NCBI GenBank assembly: GCA_947650365.1
Contig: OX393554.1
Location: 37,014,093 to 37,078,092 of the forward strand
Length of the DNA stretch: 64,000 bases
From: Chamaelirium japonicum
Lineage: Eukaryota > Streptophyta > Magnoliopsida > Liliales > Melanthiaceae
Direction: 5' to 3'
Position numbers and translations under genes: made by a program. Shown here one piece after another: positions 60,131 through 64,000 of this stretch. Position 1 is the stretch's first letter. Every line of letters starts with the position of its first letter. Below the pieces are notes generated by a model. That model did no database searches. It worked only from the letters and a program-made list of their open reading frames with translations, and was not told where the DNA came from.

Positions 60131-61285
60131 TTCAATATATGTTAACATTTCATTTTTGAATATACATTACTTCTTTCTGAAAAAATAAGTACGGGATGTT
60201 TTGTGGTTAGTGAATAGAAGCTTTAGGCAATTGATCTTTTGGTTTACGCCTAGCAAGATTTAAACCCACTTGCAATGCGCGTATCGATACGTGCAACCTT
60301 GCCTTTTGACTATCTCTGATTGCACGATGGAAGAAATATATGGTTGGGCACCGATCCACTATAGAATTTCTAAGACCATTGTCACCATTCTAACAAAAGC
60401 ACAGTCTAAACCACTAAATCTCGAATATTCATATTTGTTGAAGATATGTACTGTAGTCATGGCTTGTTTGCATATATGTAATGGGTGTAAACATATTATT
60501 TTCATACTTGTACATGGATGCAGGTCTAAACATAGTGCTTTCATATATTGGCTTGTGCTCAGCTAGTTGATTTAGCCTCTAGCCTCATTATAGCAGTCAT
60601 ATGTATTTAGATCCATAGCCTACTAAGATTTGGTTGCTGTTTACATGTACTTTTTTGTACATTTATATGGTTGTGATTCTTTACATAATGATTTTATGTA
60701 CTAGATTTCACACATTAGATGCCGAGGCCCTGAATCCGAGTCCGTGTCTTGTATCGAATGGTGATAACTTGTGGCTAACATTTTGTTTGCATCTCATTGG
60801 CCAAAAACTTTAAACTTCCATTATGGTTAATGCTCTCATCTATTAACAATGTTCGAGTGTCCCAAACTTCTTTAAAGTAAAGATTAGTTATGGGATACTT
60901 GCTTTTTGAAAAAACCATTGTGGCATGAACAAAAGATTCCTAGTTTTTTTAAATGTATGACGGCCTTTTAACAATTATCAATGACATATCCATTATTATA
61001 ATAGTCATTTACATAAGATACGGTTACAGCACGACACGGGTACGTCGACACGACAGATCCTAAAAAAAGAGGACACGAGTACGACGGGGACATGATAAAA
61101 TAAATTAATATTTTTTATTTATATTTTATGTGTGTTCATAATTCATATATATTTCAATAACCGAAAAAATCTCATAGAAAATAACTAAAATGAAAATTTA
61201 ATGCACATACTGAATCACAACCGTTAGTTACACCCAGTCTGATTAGTGAATCACATACAACCCTAAATAGCATGAAAAAGAACGG
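60131..61285 (+). other. Presumed intron sequence; no exon recognised
   Basis: AT-rich, with no continuation of the proteasome subunit in any frame. Bases 61030-61100 contain ACACGGGTACGTCGACACG-type words that reappear in altered form at 61500-61670, so a decayed repeat of about 650 bp may lie here. Confidence 0.5.
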
Positions 61286-61365
61286 CTGTGTTTCAGTTTT
61301 GGCTTCAACCTATCTAAAACCTCAGAGGATCAGATAGGTTAAAGTCAAAACTGAATCGTAATCGT
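61286..61365. repeat. Small hairpin
   Basis: CAGTTTTGGCTTCAACCTAT pairs with ATAGGTTAAAGTCAAAACTG across a short loop. A further partial copy (AAGTTTTGGCTGTAACCTAT) follows at 61435. Confidence 0.6.
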
Positions 61366-63129
61366 CCCTTACAACCCGCATGACAAGTGAATTATACTCA
61401 GGCCCAAACGACGTGCAAAAGAACGGCTCCGATTAAGTTTTGGCTGTAACCTATCTGATCGTCTGAGGCAGCTTGTGACTTGACCCTATATCGAACAGCC
61501 CGTCAACCTGCCGTGTTCGGTGCGTGTTCGGCGAGTGTCTGGCGAGTATCCGACTGTGTCCGATTTCCGGAAGCATGTGGGACACAGCACATGCGTATCT
61601 AGTGCGTGTCCAACGATTGTCCGGTGAGTGCCAGTGTCCCACACGGGTAGGGGGACATGGGGAAGTCATTTTTTATGGGGAACTCATTTTTTTGCACAAT
61701 TTTGGTAAATGTTGGCATTTTAGCGATTATCATATATAATCATCGTCCCATTATGGACTATAGTATTAGTGCCATGCACATTATATCTCATTTATATGTA
61801 TTCTCCATGAAACAATAATTTCTCAAGTAAATAATGGTGTAGCTTAGTTAAATGTTATGTGATGAGATGCAGCTGAATCCTAAATCCAAGAAGAGGTAGT
61901 GAAACCCATGATGATGAAGAATAACACACACCTGTATCATAAGCAGACATGGCAGCAACACTTGTAGGCAGAGGCCCAACATCAGAGCCAAATCACTGCT
62001 AGAACTATTGCATAATCATAATCTGAACCATCACAAAACATCATTAGTTTAACAATTATCCAAAGTATATACAAGTATCTTAATGTCAAAATCATAGTCA
62101 ATAAGGCACTTTTCATCCGCATCATTAATTACAAAACTTGTTTGTGGATAAGTGATCTTTTGGGAATGTATTATCTTCCACCTTAAGACAAAGTATCATC
62201 AATGTAATTAGTTGTGAGACCCATATAACTAGCTTTTGGTTTGATGTACAAAGGTCAATTTAGAGCTTATACGACAATAAAGATTTTTGAGAAATAATTT
62301 TTTTTCTTCAAAAAGAGCAACTCATTGCTTATATGGTGGCACGACTAACAAAACTAAATAGCTGTTGTAGGGTCTTTACTAATCCCTTTACAGTACAAGA
62401 AGAAAGTTCTCCGTAAGTAATAATTGTGTTCCTATTTTATATTAACTTCTTGATCGAATGAATAAAACTTGACTTTTCTGCCAGACTCTTTAGAAAAGTT
62501 TAACATTAATATTCGTTTAATAACACTGTTCAGACATTTCAGGCAAGATTGCTTAATGTAGACCTCTTGTTATATTGTTATTCAGATTCCTGATCAAAAC
62601 TAACATCCAAAATCTCACTTTCCTTCTCATTCTAACACTAAGGCCATTATATTTGCTGAAATCCTAGCCAACTTATTTGAATGCCAATCATACGTGAGAA
62701 AACAATTTGAGGACCAAGTGACGTAGTGAACTGTCTTGATGAAAATTGGAGCTCTTTGTACAGCAGTAACGTTGATCTTCGGGGTTATGGAAGTACATGT
62801 TGATGAATACAGTAACACTTTAAGGACTAATCGCCACATAAACCAAAGAGATCCCACAAAGTGTGGTAACAAGCTCTCTCTTTGGCCACAGGCCCACAGT
62901 TTGTAACAAAACACCACATACACAAAGAACGAAAAATGCAGTTTCCTTTCTCCACTTTGATACATGATTCTTTAGATGGTCTAAAACACGAAATTCACAA
63001 ACCCACACAGACTAACTCAACACCATGAAATACTATTGAGTGAGTATGACACCTGTCACTTGGATACTCAGAAAATCTATCAGTTCCCTTATCTCTCCCT
63101 TCTTGCATATAATGTTAGTCTTCTCAGGA
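61366..63129. other. No gene recognised
   Basis: Short frames on both strands without known domains. AT-rich. The copia remnant that follows may extend into the right part of this stretch. Confidence 0.5.
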
Positions 63130-63961
63130 AGAAAACATAATGAATAAGATGTAACCATGATAACAAATGTGTAATAAATGACAGAAAATACGTCTCAAGC
63201 ACATTATAAAGATCACCCCTTTCAAATTATAATCCCAATTTATTTCTTCCATTTTTTTCAATTTTTTGTCAAAACTTTGGACAAAAGGGATCTTAAAGAG
63301 AGTGATCCAAAACATTCAACTCTTGAAAGTATGAGCATGAGATGACAAGTAAACATGCAAGGTTTGAACAAACTTGGTTTTGGTCTTAGAAGTATTATTC
63401 TTGACATTAACTTATTCAAGACCATGCCTGTCCCCCCGTCCCTTACCAGAGTTAAGAACTTTATTCATAATAGCAGAACTAGTAGCAAGTCTTTTAACTG
63501 TAGTATTGGAGATTGTACGACACTTGGTTTATTCAACAATTTCAACATTCAGTTTTTCATTATCATGTCTTATTGAGCTAACAAGCTTGTCCATATCTTT
63601 CATCTTAACCTCATGATATGATTTTTCAGAATTTAATTAGGCCAAAAAGTCGGTGTGACTGCATTTTAAAGATTTGACCTTTTCAACATAGTTAACAATC
63701 TCTTTTCTTTTCTCTATGTTAAATCAAGGACTTTTTCAACTCCAAAAATAGTGTTATCCAATTGTGATTTGAGGACTTGAATCTTCTCAGAAACGTTCAT
63801 ATTCTTTTTTTCAAGCTTGTTAACTTGAGCTAAAGCCTTTGAACACATCTCAGTAAAAGAGTGGTTGCCGTCTTTCCTCACTCTTCATTCTCTCCACAAC
63901 TACTGGATGGATCATAATTATCCATATCGAAAGATCTTCTTTGTAAGAACGATATAAAGGA
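63130..63961 (-). pseudogene. Decayed copia-type gag
   Basis: On the minus strand a start-like MDNYDPSSSCGENEE lies 3' of the primer site. After a frame change the sequence reads FTEMCSKALAQVNKLEKKN and then a coiled-coil-like KIQVLKSQLDNTIFGVEKV, followed by stops. Short in-frame pieces continue leftward. The pattern fits the region of copia gag rich in coiled coils, with a large deletion of the normal gag core and several stops. Confidence 0.5.
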
Positions 63962-63964
63962 CGT

Positions 63965-63978
63965 GCTCTGATACCAGG
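63965..63978 (-). other. tRNA-Met type primer-binding site of the copia remnant
   Basis: The minus strand reads TGGTATCAGAGCACG just before the gag remnant. The 5' LTR would begin immediately to the right and lies outside the window. Confidence 0.6.
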
Positions 63979-64000
63979 TGGAGGCTGCACGTGGGGTCAA

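Overview
This is a repeat-dense nuclear segment from a flowering plant. The lineages of LTR retrotransposon (a Tat-lineage Ty3/gypsy element, a chromodomain Ty3/gypsy element, copia remnants, a Cassandra-type TRIM carrying 5S rRNA sequence), the long (TA)n and (GA)n tracts, the Mutator-like MITEs with 9-bp target duplications and a plant-type 20S proteasome beta-subunit gene with telo-box and site II promoter motifs all point that way. The species cannot be named from the sequence. Almost all of the window is mobile or tandemly repeated DNA; only one host gene fragment is recognisable.

Layout. Bases 1-24232 hold no recognised host gene. They contain a putative Mutator-like MITE (343-1326), a chain of foldback elements embedded in (TA)n/(GA)n microsatellites (2438-4321), decayed TRIM elements (7150-7565, 8207-8910, 10030-10410), a second 9-bp-TSD foldback element (11459-12089), more microsatellite-bounded foldback elements (14371-14768, 14878-15512, 18745-19139, 19239-19622), and a roughly 1.8-kb tandem duplication around a 55-bp minisatellite (19795-22875).

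Bases 24233-53139 are a three-level nest. A putative copia-type LTR (24233-25774 plus 52373-53122) was split by a Tat-lineage Ty3/gypsy element on the minus strand (25780-52367, TSD GTCCT, 643-bp LTRs). That element was itself split by a chromodomain Ty3/gypsy element on the plus strand (32797-45144, TSD ACTCA, 3745-bp LTRs). The outer element has gag, protease, reverse transcriptase, two RNase H domains and integrase on the minus strand. It carries two in-frame stops and an integrase deletion, so it now looks defective. On the opposite strand between integrase and the 3' LTR it carries a gene with its own TATA box, one short intron and a polyadenylation signal. Two tandem-repeat arrays (36-bp and 200-bp units) lie in the same non-pol region. 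The inner element has almost identical LTRs and open reading frames, and its gag and pol are best joined by removing a 115-nt intron-like segment.

Bases 53140-64000 hold a 5'-truncated LINE-like insert and a SINE, each flanked by long perfect target duplications, then the first two exons of a 20S proteasome beta-type-4 subunit gene (59365-59771, plus strand). The second intron of that gene contains a 250-bp Mutator-like MITE. No later exon was found before the window ends. A decayed copia gag with its primer-binding site runs off the right edge on the minus strand.

The three most unusual signals are: (1) a set of sequence-divergent foldback elements that share one architecture and always sit inside composite microsatellites; (2) the complete antisense gene unit inside the Tat-lineage element; (3) the predicted intron that separates gag from protease in the young chromodomain element.
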